Below, in pieces: positions 1-12,900 of a stretch of 64,000 nt of DNA; position 1 is the first letter of the stretch; each line of letters opens with the position of its first letter. The position numbers and the translations under genes were made by a program. The notes beneath the pieces were generated by a model. The model did not search any database, was not told the origin of the DNA, and worked only from the letters and a program-made list of their open reading frames with translations. The DNA comes from Diploscapter coronatus (Eukaryota > Nematoda > Chromadorea > Rhabditida > Rhabditidae). The stretch lies in NCBI GenBank assembly GCA_964036155.1, contig OZ038423.1:4417249-4481248 (forward strand). The letters are read 5' to 3'.

Positions 1-634
1 AAACTTGCTAAATTTTTATGATTGCAATATTTAGGAAAATTTTTCGATACTTTGTTATCCCTAAAATTCACGTTGCAAGCAAAACATGTACAAAAATTCC
101 TATAAATGAAAATTTGTTTCAGACGATCAAGTAAAAATAATAATATTAGTCTGGAAAATATCTTAAATTATAATTCAGACTATCTGGTCAATTCAGCGAC
201 ATTCGGCTATTCAACTCAGTCTATACATTCGTTGCTTGAAATGGAAATGTGACTTATCTCCTAACATATGCGAACGGAATTAACCTAGTCTCAGCTTTCG
301 TAATCATTATAATTAGCACTTTCGTTAGGATCTGAAAAATGGTTTAACTTTGAATTATTCCATTATTTATTGAATTTTGACCGAATAAAATTTTGTTTAA
401 TTTTATCTGCTCTATTTTACCTCCATTATCGATAGTTGAGTTCACTGTCATGTTAATCACTTGGAATCGATGTTTTGGGTTCTAAGGCATTTATCTCTGT
501 TCAAATTGCTTTATTTCGCGTTGTAACACAGCTGAGGTTGATTTTTTAGAAAGTGGTCAACTTTTATCTATAGAAACGTATCATGGTCTTTCAGTTGTCA
601 ATTTTAGAAGCACCGATTTAGTGGAATTATCAAG
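1..634. other. AT-rich 5' flank, no gene seen
   Basis: No exon-like open frame is visible. The stretch has several WGATAR-type sites on the minus strand (TTATC near 254, 403, 491 and 565) upstream of the secreted-protein gene that starts at 635. Such sites are common by chance in AT-rich DNA, so gut-type GATA control is only a possibility. Confidence 0.4.
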
Positions 635-1675
635 ATGACGCAAATATCGAACATTCTTCTTGTAAGTTCACTTTTTATCGGCTATTCAGTAGCTCGGCCA
701 TTTGAAAATGAAGAAGGTAAAATTTTTAATTAATTTTTTTAAGTCTCGATTAATTTTAGTAGCACTTTATGATCGTCGAGCTGGTGAGATTCGGCGGAAA
801 ATTAGCAAGCTATCGGATGAAGAGCGGGAGAATCTGAAACAAGTCATTTTGAGATTTCGCATAGATGCAATTAAAAAATGCTCCTTTCAGGGATTTTCAG
901 TCACTTTCGACAGGACTTTATCAGCCGATGAAAAATATGCCAGAATACTGTCGCTGCCCGGTGTTTCAGCGAGTCTCAATGAGAAAAGTGTACTTTAGGT
1001 AATTTTTGTCTACCTTAATTTAGTTTTGACCTCAGGCACGAGCTCTGAAGGATACCTTGACGAAGATCAACCAGCTCATGTATTACTATGACAAGGAACT
1101 TCTCCCAACCACAACCCCCAAGATAAAAGCTTGGCAAACGAAATTTGTATCATTTTTGTTTTCAGATCAGAAGTCTGTTCAAAATCATTGAAGAAATGAT
1201 GAGGAATCCGATAGAATTTTTCGAAATGACTAGTCAAGAACAAAATGGAAAGGTAATGTTAACGAGTACAGGAAAATCAACTCCATGGAAATGTTTGGTG
1301 ATATTTTGAGACTAAATTTTAGCTCATGAGTCATCTTGAAAATATGCAAGTGAACGACGTCTTCAACTTCAACAATATCATGTCGAAATTGCTGGCAAGG
1401 ATTTTTCGGAATTTATCTTTGAAAAATTAAAATTTCCTTAGGCTTCGAAGCTTTATGTGAAAATATAATTCTGGCATTTTCGAAAGAAGTTTTTTAATAG
1501 TTCTATGATGATGCATTTTGATTTTTTCTGATGTGTCTAAATTAGCGAAAAGCTGTCTCTGAATAGCTTTTGATTCCAGATGAAAGCTCACGAGTTGGGG
1601 CTGGGCGACTTCAATGAGCATCTGAATAGGCTGATGGACATGAGCTATGAAGCCCACCAACAATTCAATCAATAA
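635..1675 (+). CDS. Small secreted helical protein, paralogue of the next gene
   Basis: Unrecognised secreted protein of about 185 aa. Proposed exons are 635-716, 760-842, 891-989, 1036-1079, 1171-1252, 1323-1394 and 1580-1675; they sum to 186 codons. The N terminus (MTQISNILLVSSLFIGYSVA) is a signal peptide. The rest is mostly charged helix and includes TLSADEKYARILSLPG, which matches RLSVDEKYQRLLAIPG in the next gene. Exons 2 and 3 are 83 and 99 nt in both genes, so the two are tandem duplicates. Exons 4-5 are the least certain: the chosen acceptor is GATCAG at 1165-1170 and other joins keep a frame. The sixth intron would use a GC donor (CTG|GCAAGG). An AATAAA overlaps the stop. Size and helix content resemble nematode secreted families such as SXP/RAL-2 (DUF148) or FAR lipid binders, but no diagnostic motif was confirmed. 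Confidence 0.6.
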
Positions 1676-1959
1676 ATATCTAGATAGTTTTCCTATTCCG
1701 TAAATAATAAATGATTTCAAATTCCATTTTCAAACATCCAAAGTCCATTCGAGCAATAAATCAGTCAAGTGGATCGCTGTTTATCTGGACGTCTAGAAGA
1801 AGAAGAAGACGAAAGATCTCTAATTTTATTGACGCTGTTACACAAAACTAGGCGCACCGAAAACTAAAGAAAAGCTGACCTCTCAAATTAATTCCTGCTT
1901 TCAGAAACATCTGATTTCCTATGATTTCATTGATTTTTCCAGATTTCTGAAATTTCAAG

Positions 1960-2587
1960 ATGATCCGATACCTGAACTCGGTCGTAATCTTGGCCTTCAT
2001 TATCAACTTCTCTCACGGAAAACCGGCAACAGGTACTCAAAAATACGATTAAAATATTCTGATCCATAAAATTCAGTCACGTTTTCTGATCGACGTCCTC
2101 TGAATTTCGAGCAGATGGAAAGTTCTCTGACGAAGGAGCAAACAATGATTATGGATTTGGTAAACTATTTTAAAGAGACAACATTTTTACCCATGAAGTT
2201 ATGTCTTTGGAGAACATTTAGTCCTTCCCAATTCTATTCGAACAACGACTTTCCGTGGACGAGAAATATCAGCGATTATTAGCAATTCCAGGAGCAAAGA
2301 AAGATATCACTGATAGTCAGGTGATTTTTATTCATTTACAAGTTATTTTTCACTAAATATTTAGCTACATTGTTTCAGGCTTTGATGCTGAAAAGTTTCC
2401 TCAAAACATCGGGAGAATCGATCAAACGAATCAGAGACTTGGAGGAAAGATCCCAACAACCCATTCCAAAAGAGGTTATTTGATAGAATTTCTTGATGAT
2501 AACGATGAAATATTTCAGTCGAAGGATGCGTGGCTGAAGGCGCTGCTCACCAGTGCGGCAAACGTCTTCAAAAATTCGATTATGTAA
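1960..2587 (+). CDS. Small secreted helical protein, shorter tandem paralogue
   Basis: Secreted protein of about 139 aa, function not recognised. Exons are 1960-2032, 2077-2159, 2222-2320, 2379-2474 and 2519-2587 (140 codons with the stop). The signal peptide is MIRYLNSVVILAFIINFSHG. The mature part is helical and charged, with the shared block RLSVDEKYQRLLAIPG, followed by an Ala/Leu/Lys helix that matches the exon-4 frame of the upstream gene. It lacks the two C-terminal exons of that gene, so one copy has lost or gained a tail. Introns are 44-62 nt with good TTTCAG-type acceptors. It is probably a lipid-binding or SXP/RAL-2-like secreted protein, but that is inferred from size and helix content only. 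Confidence 0.65.
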
Positions 2588-3164
2588 ACTATGATCGTTT
2601 TATTTTTCTACACATGTGACATGTCGCTTATCTTCGACGAAGTGCGTAAAATTTTTAAATTGCGGAATATTGAGAAAAACTAGCAACTTCATTGCTGCGT
2701 TATTAGTTATCAAAATTTATCCTTACGGTCTCGTTTCTCGATGTTGCCAAATTTCTCCACAAGTACAAATAAGTGTGCACGATAATGGGGTTGCGAATTT
2801 CGTTCCACCTTTTCGCTATTTCAAAATTTTACGCTACTTCGCTGGAGACAAACGATCACTTTTTCACAAATATATGGCAAAACGAAATTTGACTAATGTT
2901 TTTCTTCGCAAAGTTATGTAGATTGAAATAAAGTTCTCTTCCAAGGTCCAATTTGTTCGTGTTTTCATCAAACTGGAATAAGGTGCCTGCGTCTGAGTAT
3001 TGGCTCGGAGCGATAAACGAATTTGGATGCAATCAGCCCACGGAGTCCTGCCCAGGGCCTAGGGCTGCTAATCGGGTTCTGTCCAGAAATGCTATTTCCA
3101 CGAATTATCCGGTTTATATTTCTGGTTGAATAGAAGATACACCTTCCATAGAATAATGGTTACC

Positions 3165-3265
3165 AGGGGCGTGCGAAAATGTTCGTTTCCAAAATTTTGG
3201 AAAGTCATTTCCGTTCCGTTATCGTTTCTAAAAATCCCAAAACCCATGTTCACACCTCTCTGATG
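3165..3265. repeat. Possible degenerate foldback element
   Basis: This segment carries TTCGTTTCC, ATTTCCGTTCCG and TCGTTTC strings like the interior of the foldback elements at 18225 and 43032. Clear terminal inverted repeats were not found, so membership in that family is tentative. Confidence 0.25.
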
Positions 3266-4704
3266 GTTATGTTCCAAAATATTTCATCCTATTTTTTCTT
3301 CAAATAGAACATTTTTTAGAATAATCAGCTGAAAATAAGAGTCAAGTCATCAGCCATTTGGTCAGTATTTTAGCTAATCAAGGAAACTCTTTACTTAATT
3401 TTTCATTCATTGACTTTAATGTGTTAACATATTTTTCAGCAACAAATCATTTCCCATCTTTTCATGTTCAAGATGTTTTTCTAACTAGAAAATATCTAGA
3501 TGAATTCGCGCCGATTTTCCGGAAAGAGCACCGTTCGCAGATCTTGAAAATAGCTCGGCGATTCGAGATGCGGAAAGAAAATAGAGATGTTGGAAAGCAT
3601 GCGTATCGAAAGTGGGCAAAATGTCGGGCACGGCTCAAGAGAAGTGAACAAGAAACGAGTGGACAGCGAATGAAAAGAGGCACTCGTATTGTTGTACATT
3701 ATTCCACAGCACATTTTCCGTCAATTCGAACAATTCTATGCTTTTGGAGTATTTTTCTCACTTATACCCGCGATTATTTGCGCTATTTTCCTCATAATTC
3801 ACCGCGCGCATTTGAGGGATGGTCAGTAAAATGAAGCGAAAGGAGAAAGGGCAGAGACAGACAGGGAGGGAGGGAAGCAGCGAGAACAGAGAGGAGGAGC
3901 TTTTTACCTGTCAACACAACTCAAACATTGAAAACGCGACAATGCATCGAAAAAGAGTGAAGGGAATAAAGTAGACTGTGAGAATCAGAGCACGATAAAA
4001 ACTGAATGCTCATAGCCGAATCTCGTTTTCGCGTTCGAACAGCGTTTCCCTCTTCATATTCTTACACAAAACATTTATGTGTATCATTTTTTCATCCTTT
4101 CTATTTCTTTGTCTACCCTTCAACCTTTCCTGTCCACTCCTTTCACGACTTTCGTTCTTTCAACCAATCTGGGTCAGAAAGTAGGAAATGTCACCAACTC
4201 GACAGCGACCAGCTCACGCCGAAAAGTGACAACTTTGATAGGGGCGATAGGTAAACAAACAAACAGCGAATTGGAAAAATACTCGCTTGTTTCGAACAAA
4301 AGGGTGTTTCTTACTCATAATTTTGCTGAAGAAGTTTCGCCTACATTCGTCATTTCCTAATTACTCAATCTCCCCACCAAGTAGCTTATCTTTGTTCTTG
4401 AAATGACTTCGTCTCATTTTCTCGCATAAATGTTTCAGTAAGTTTTCCGCTTGCCATCTTGGTGCAGTCATTCTCAGTTTTACTGGGATCAGCAGCAGTT
4501 CTGCTATTGTTGTTTTCATCTCGTGATGAAAGTTGAGTTTCAAAGCATTTCTTGGTTTTTCCTCAACATTTCATGAAAACTTTGAAAAAATCTTACAAAG
4601 AACTTCTTCATCGAACCATTTTTCAAATTGAAGCTATGGGTCCGTCCCTCATGATTCAATGCTATTTCTTGCGGGTATTCGGCAAACCTAGATAGACTTT
4701 CAGC

Positions 4705-4830
4705 TAGGACGAAAAATCATAGTTGAGGCGGTACGAAAATCGCAATTTTTCTACAGAAGGTTGATACATAGAGGGTACGCGTCAAGATTTTACAGAATAT
4801 TTTCGCTTAGGGTGGTGCGCTAGGAGAAGT
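4705..4830 (+). repeat. Dispersed repeat, copy 1
   Basis: About 120 bp including GTTGATACATAGAGGGTACG. It aligns in inverted orientation with 9822-9937, with shared blocks GACGAAAAATYATA, GTTGATACATAG and GGGTACGCG. No coding capacity is seen. It is probably a short non-autonomous transposon remnant. Confidence 0.6.
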
Positions 4831-7800
4831 TGACTCAAGCCCTGCCTAGGTATGATATTTGGAAGTCTCTAACCCTGCAAATTGAAGAAGAAATAATAGG
4901 CAAGGCGAGGAGATTGTAGGGAAATGCGCTTTCATTTTTGCATCCATCTTTTCAGGTTGCGAAGTTGCGAGATTTCCCAATTATCCTTTCTTGCTATGCA
5001 GAAAATGCTCTTGTTCACATGTTATTTAGCCACAATATTTGCAGCCATGAAAAAGATCTTCGAAAAAACTATTCTACATCTTGGCAATAATTCATTCAGG
5101 AACGTTGTTCTACTGCCTTTTTCAGGAATTACTCATTCTTTTCGGCCGCATGTTGATCTGTAGTTGAGCATCATCGACAGTCCTCTTCCTCTACCTCTTC
5201 ATGACCAGTCTCCCCTCCGCCATTGTGATGTCTCCTCTGACGTCTTCAGCACTAATCCGATTATTTGCCGAACTCGGCTGCTAAGTTTTTGCAACCATTT
5301 TTATCTGCAGCACACTTTTGGAACAACTACTTATTTTTGACGTAGAACGTTACGATTCTTGTGTCCCTGCAAAATTCTTTTGAGTCATTAAACATAAACT
5401 CTTTCCTTGATAAATTATAGCCATTTTCATATCATTTTAGCTCTTTTACTATTGTCAAAAACGTCTTTACCCTGACGCTCTGCCAACTCCTTGCGTCATT
5501 CCATGACTTATTAGTTATTGAATTTTTACCTGAACAAAAGGCATCTTTCTTCAAACCTTTCTTCCAATTTTATCGATCAACGGTTTTTTTTCCTTTTAAT
5601 TTTGGCGTTTGATGATTCATTATTAAATTCCAAATTCCTTGCAACTGCTAAACTGTCAAAATTCCATTTGAAGCAGCGTGTGGGTTGAGCTTTATTTGGG
5701 GGGAGTGCTTGTGTGCTCAGGCGGTTGATCGAAATAGAACAAGCAGACTGGGATCTTCAAAAGCTCAATTTAAAAGTCGATTAGTGTGATCTGGAATTTT
5801 TCGATATATTTTCCACTATTTGCTCCTTTACAAGGATATTCGCTATTCCGATAAATAGTTTGCAGTTCGTCTAGCTTCGATCCGCAAATAATCATTTCTC
5901 GAACATCTTTATTCCCAAACATGGAGTTAGCGAATTGAAATCTATAAAGTCGTTTTTTATGTGTTCAAAAACCCTTTATTTGGCTTTCTCTTCATTCTTG
6001 ACTTCTAGAATTAGCTTTTAACTTTCACAACTTATTTATTTTTCTTTACCCAATTTAATGTGCATGAAATGAATCATAAACCCTCTATAGGTGTGTAATG
6101 AAACGAGCGGTGAGCACTTTTCTCATTTCCTCTTCTCGTTCTTCCATGTTTTCTCATTTTCTGTTTTTTCCTTCCGGTCTGCCTTGCCCTTAGTAAAATG
6201 TTGTCCGAGGTTTTGCACCTCTTCTCCTTGTCGCTGGCCTTTCCCCTTCCATGTCTTGCCGTGTCCTGTCCCCTGCCATTTCCTAAGTGGTTCAAATTGT
6301 TCTGTTCCAAAATTTCCGTCGCCTTTCCTGCGGTTTCCGCTCCGTTTTTCATTTCTTCCGATACAATTATCCCTTCTCACTCACTATTTTCTCAAGAGAT
6401 TTAGACAATTGGGAAATACACCTGCCAATCGTCGGACTGCCTTGTTAGATGAAGGATGTTCTCTTCTTTGGCTCAAAATTTTCACCTGGACTAATTTTCT
6501 CCATAATTCTTCCTTCTTTAACTTCTGAAGATAATTACAAGTCACTTTCTTAACGTTCTAATGACACGATGAAAGACCATTTGTCTATCTTTACAATAAA
6601 AATCCTGTGATTTCACGTATGAGAAAATCAACGAAATGTAGTGATCATGACAAGCCTTTCTTTCACTTACACTTATTGACTATTTCAAAGTTTATCAACT
6701 TCCAGACACTTTGGTGCTGTTTTTCACTCTCTGATGTCTTGTTATTTCCAAATTATGACATTTCTCTGAACCATTCTCAATCGATTCTTGATTGTTGTCG
6801 GTACTTGAGGTGGTTGGAATTCGCCCATCCCAAATAGACGAATGATTTGATTTGTTGATTCGTCGTCGTTCAAGTCAGCGATTGCCTCGTGCTTTGCCTT
6901 TTCTATTTGCTACCTCTGAACTGCTCTAATCAAGGTCAATTAGTTTCCGTTTGCCTTGCTTTCCTCTGTCCTTCCCCTATTCGGCTGCTCTTTCACCCCT
7001 TCTGCCTTTTCACCTCGTGAATTATTCGCCTTGATGCTCTCGCGACTCGCGGACCGTGCAGAATTACGATCATTACTACTTTTCATTTGCGCATATCCAT
7101 ATGCATTTTTCTAATTTGCAGATTATATATTTTGCTAAATTTGGAAGTTCTATTCTGATATAAAGAACGTCTAATGCTTTCTATTCAAAAATTCCTTTTA
7201 CTTTTTCGAAAGATAATTTCCTGAAACATTCGAGAGACCTCTCCGAATATTTTGATAGAAAATAACTTTTAGACAAGAGAATTTTCAGTATCCAACTAAA
7301 AAATTCATTAACGAGAATATGAATGAATGGTGAGTGGATTGGGACATTTGCAGGGGTCCATCATTTCTTCAGTTCTTCAGTGCTATTTTCTGCAGCGTTG
7401 CTAGGCAAAACTCGCACTTGCGTCCATCTTCCGACACAATAATGAGTGCAAATGAGCTCTCACAGATACAAGACTAAAATATCCTCGAATAGTGCAAAAT
7501 TATTCAAAATTTTTCAGCTTTTCACGTTTCTATTTGCATTTTGGTGATCATTTAATGACCGTTGAGTTTTTATCATCCTGCATGCTTTTGCTTAGCCAGA
7601 TCCAGACAATATTATCGTTTTAACGGGGAAACATTTTATCCTTTGTCATGAGATATTTCGATCTCTAAGGCATCGAAGGTTTTCAAGAATCAGATTTGCT
7701 CCAAGCGACCAAAAATTACTACCCAATAACTTAATGGCACAATATTTAGCCACCTAAGCCTAAATAGAGGTTCTAAGCTCCACTGATCATGATATTATTG

Positions 7801-9821
7801 GCTCTAAGAGGTAGAGGAAACGAGCTTTCGGTTGGATTAACTCCCCCGCTTCGTTCGATTTTTTTCGAAAAAATATATTTGTTAAATTGGAAAAATGAAA
7901 AATCAACTGGTTTGCTGATTATCGAATTTCTGACCTATTTTGGAAATGAAAAGTTAGAGGACGAGAATTGGATAACGAGGAGAAGAAGAATGCATGTAGA
8001 GAAATCGAAAAATCTTTCTCCAACCCAATATTTCCCTAGTTTTTGTCATCATTATACCGCTTTATTATCAATCGTTCTTTCTCAATTAGGACAGATCTCT
8101 TTACTTGAATGATACTCTTCCTCAGTTAGTATTGGAAAATTTTACTAATTTCTTCCCAATTTTATATCCGCGATTTTCTTTTCTTCCATTTTCTCCAACA
8201 AAATGTTTCATTCATTCACTTTGTTCTTTTCCACCCCTTTCTCTAATAGTTTCTAATCTGTGCTCTCAAGAGGCAATCAGCAGAGCTAATTACAAATTGT
8301 CGAACACCAAGTGTCAATCAAAATCCGCATTTTCTGACATGCTTTTCGAATTTTATTTTGGACTCAATTTGGTGATAAAACGATAACGAACTTTGATTGT
8401 CAGATGGTGACTTCTATAAAAGTGCCGATATAGATCAATGACTTTATCAGATTAGGACAAAGACTATTCGATCAAACGTAGAAAGTCCATTTGTGCAGTT
8501 TATCATTTATCATTTCCTTCAAAATTTGTGCTCCTCATAAACTCCTTTCAATCTCGATCGATTTGAGCAACAATATCCCACCATTTTTATGTTAAACCTT
8601 TAAGATTGAAACGAGGCATTTCATCTCCTTTTTTGTATAGAAAATTGTGTCTTGACCAAATTGTGACGTTGCCCATCTCATGCTCCACTTTCCCCAGCTA
8701 TTTTATCTTCGAATCGCTTACAGTTCACTTGAACGCTAAACTGTCAGCTCGTATCCATATCCGATCCAGTCTGATAGCCCTAGGATAATATCCGATAATT
8801 ATACGTGAACTATAACTGCATGTTTTATTCAACTTATCCTCTCTCACATTGACAGCTGACTGTTATGCTGACAGCAACTTCCCCATACCTGGCTGCCTTT
8901 CTCTCATTCGACAGTCAGTCCCATCTTTCGTCTTTTTCAGGCCAGTTTCCTATTCCTTTTTATCTTTTCGTTTTCGTATTACATGCCTTTATCTTCTTTT
9001 TCAATGCAGGTAGATTTCAATTTCTGCATCGTTATTTTGTTGGTTATCGACCTTTGATCATCTAATCCGTTATGCTATCGACGTTCTGAGGTTTTGAGCC
9101 ATATTATTGTGATTTTATGTGTGATAAGGGATTTTGCATTGAACAAACCACGATTATTTTTGAGGAATTGCACAAAAACAATTGAAGAAGAATCGGCTGT
9201 CAAAGAGATATCAAGATATTATGTTGTGAAAATCTCGAGTTTTCACGGGATTGTAGCAAATTTTTAAACTAATTTCTCCTTGCTTTGAAGAACATGTCAT
9301 GAATCTAAATTTTGCTATCAAATATAGATATTTTAGTCTAAAACTAGAAATTATTGATTAGTCTGTGGATAATCGTCCTGATTCGGTCATATCCGTCCTG
9401 CTAACATCAAATATCCTTTAAATCCCGAGACAGACGCTACGCGAATCCGAATCTCATCTGTTTCTGCTTCTCCCCTGGCTGCTGCTTGACCTAACGCTTA
9501 TTTTTCTGTCTTCTTTTTCGTCCTCCCCTTCTCCTTTCACTCATTGCCTCGATTTTAGCGGTTATCTTATCAAAAGAGAATGATCGCAAGCATAGAGAAG
9601 AGTCGGGCAGGTTTCTCTTTTCGTTCTCTTATCCCTCTAATTTCGCCATTATCTCTACCCAACCCTCACTTTCGCTTTGATCGACCGAACCTTATTGTTT
9701 ATCGATAAGTTTGTCCAAGTTTTTCTTCTTCACTCAGTTTGATAGTGCTTCATCAGGGTTGAAGCATCACCATTTTCTTTGATTTTATCTCGAAATGTGC
9801 CACTTTGAGGATGTCTGCTCA

Positions 9822-9937
9822 GACCTAGGCACCACTTAAGCCAAATCTTCCGCGCGTACCCCCTATGTATCAACTTTTTATAGAAAAATTTGTATTTGCG
9901 TACCTCCTCACTTATAATTTTTCGTTTCGGATGACAA
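9822..9937 (-). repeat. Dispersed repeat, copy 2 (inverted)
   Basis: Reverse-complement partner of 4705-4830. The plus strand shows CGCGTACCCCCTATGTATCA, followed by the A/T block and CCTCCTCACTTATAATTTTT. CCTAGG-containing strings flank it (ACCTAGGC at the left, GCCTAGGG just beyond the right end) and may be remnants of terminal repeats. Confidence 0.6.
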
Positions 9938-12900
9938 TATGCCTAGGGCTGTTTCTGTTTCTCTAGCTCTTTCCTCGACTTTCTCCTTTTCTACTTCCTG
10001 AAATTGCAAATCTCATTTCTCAGCCGATTCACTTAACAATCATGGACATTGGACTTTTATACCTCTACGTGATTCTTTAACTTATAAAATTACTTTTGAT
10101 AATACCAACTCGTCAATTTTTCATTCATTCTCGCTCCATAGTCCACACATTGTAAATGGTTAATGGCGTTAGCAAATATTCTCTGACCGCTCAGTTCTAT
10201 GGGCCAGTTGCTTATGAGTGTCAGAGAAAGTCCTTCTTGCCTTCATCTTTCGCGCCATGTTTTTATCTTCTCCTTTCGTTTCTCGTCATTCAGTTTTTCT
10301 TCGATAAGATCTCGGACTTTGTGTAGATCCGTATCTCGAACGGCTTTTATCATCTATCAGCCCATGTTCGATATATCCCGTCAGATCTGCAGGTAGTTAT
10401 TTTTTTCTTCTCGAAACTGGGAATCCGTTTTTATGTCCCATTTCCTTAATTTTCTTGATTTTTTATCCTCAATTTATAGCCCATTAATGAAATTCCCATC
10501 TTCATTGTCCTTTTGTGAACATATTCTTCATCAGAAAATTGGTGTAGCATTAATTAAATTCGTAATGTAATGAGTTTTCGATCATTATTTTAATTTCAGC
10601 CATTAAAATTGCCAGAACTCAATTACGATAATTTTTGTAATTTCTCCAATTTTAATAATAGCTCATTTGGTGCAAGTTCCGCTATTTAATGATCATGATT
10701 ATGATCATTATTCATTTCAAATTTTACCTCTTAACGTTTTTGAATATTTTATCTGTCAGAAGAATGCACAATGCCGATGTGATCATACGGTTTTTGTTTA
10801 CTATCTCAGTATCAAGTGTTGTTTTCCTCTGTTGATGCGGGATTATTTTCCATCCTGAAAATAGCTTTATGCACTAGAAATTTGTCTTGTATAAAATTCG
10901 TAGATCTGTTCCGGCGCTCCTAATCCATATTCAGTCTCGAAATCTGAATTGAATGTGCTATAGTCACATAGTCACCAGAAAGAGCTGTGCGATTTGAATT
11001 TCTTTGATGCAAAAGGGAGGAATATTTGCCCTTTCGAGAGAAAATATCACCGGCTCGTGTGTTTGGGTGACTGTCATAAATGTGCCTCGAGCAAAAAGGA
11101 AAAGCGAGAAAAATGTCAGAAGTGACCAAAGAAAGAGCAAAATCTTTGAAATTCACCTTAACCTTATCATTTCTGGCTATTATTTTCTCGGCGTCGGTTT
11201 CACATAGAATTTGCAATGAAGATTCACTATCTTATGATTTCTTTAGCTTTTTCTGCCAAAATACAAATTTTTGACAATGAAATTTAAAAATTCTCCGCAA
11301 CTGTTTTCGAATCAAAACTCACCTAAATCGAGATTTCTAACATCTTTGATTCTGATCAGGCATTCTTTCTTACCACACTCACAGGAATGCGGGAGAGAAG
11401 TCAGCTGGTGTGGATCTGAAAATTTAGAAATTTTATTCCAAGCCATAGTAATGTTCTAAGTTTCTCTACCTCTTTAGCTTTATTATTTTATACACGTTCA
11501 TAATAATAATGTGGATGTTTGTTCAGCTCGCCTAATTCTCTCGTCTCTCTACTACTCACGAGCTATTTCTCTTTCTTTGCCTGTTGACATTGTCTCTTCC
11601 AGTTACTGACTCTCATTGTCTGTCTGCTTCTCTGCGCTCTCTCCTTATCTTTAATTGTTTCTGTGGCAGCTCCCGTTTTCCTATTTATTTTTGTCCTTTT
11701 TCACCGTTTCATTCTGTCTTTCCGTCTTTCTGTTCGTCTTTGAGTTGCCAATCCGATTTGCCGATTTACCCCCCATATTTCGTCATGTAAGTTTGTCGAG
11801 CAATTTTACGTCGCTGATTTCGTATGATACTTTGTGCAACCAACCGGAGAGCTCTATGACACACATCTTCGGGAGAGAACGATTTTTTGGTTGAACCTTC
11901 GAGCTTGATCTTCAGTAACATTGATTTATTACGCACACTTTCTCTCAAGAATTTCGACTCGGGAAAATTCTGTGACGCTTCGTCTGACTTACTGTTGAGC
12001 TCTGAAGAAACGTACATATTTTAGCTGCTTAGTCTCTGGTCTTTCAATCTTGTATTTCAATAATTTGCCTTTTTAGTTCAGGCTTTTCTTCTAAAATTTA
12101 TATTCGAGATTTTTGTCATACTTCGTTGAATACTTAGGATCTCTGCAAATTTGTGCAAATTTTCGAGCGAAACTATTCCCTTAAAAATTTTGTATTTTGA
12201 ATTTAGTGCTTAATTCTTAAATATTTGTATTTGCTGACTCAGACAGAATGTGAAATACCTCATTTGCAAAATTGGATTAAAGATTCCAAATATCTTCTCT
12301 TGAAACCAGTGACATTGACATTGAATTTATTGAAGAATGAATTTCAACTACTTCTTGTGGATTCTGGTCATTTTTAGAAATTTATGCAAATTTTCCTCCA
12401 GACTTGCCATTCATTATTCACAATCACGGAATTCAGCTCCTCGATTTTCATGCGGCATTTTGTAACCGAATCCGTCCTCCCTTCCCTCTCTCGTCATCTC
12501 CTTCCTTTCCTTTCCTTTCTTCCATCAGCCTTTGGCAGATTTTCTTTCATTTTTCTTCCTTTCTCACGGTTTTTCCTTTATCGAATAGACTATGATTCTA
12601 TTCTTTCATCCTGCGGGAATTTTCTCAAGAAATTGATGAAATTAGAATTTCTTATCATAAATGTTTCCAAACATAGAAGTTCCTTTGATGATTCCAGACA
12701 ATCGTAGATCGAAAATTTATCCTGATTCCCTAAAGATTTTCTGATGCTTTGATCACGCAACTGTCGTATTCAATTTTGATAATTCGTGGTGAGAATCATC
12801 ACAGCTTCTTATTTTCAGCTGACGATTCAGTTATGAAAAATTCAATGATTATCCAATCATTATTTCTAAATCTCGTCGTAAAGTTGAAATCTATCTCATA

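Noticed and set aside
3358..3834. Long open frame of 158 codons on the plus strand
   Set aside because: It starts at TTG, has no signal or domain, shows no splice continuation and has the pyrimidine-rich composition of the surrounding non-coding DNA.
6091..6528. 145-codon open frame rich in Phe, Ser, Pro and Leu
   Set aside because: The composition follows the pyrimidine-rich strand, and the opposite strand is open as well. No motif or splice support.
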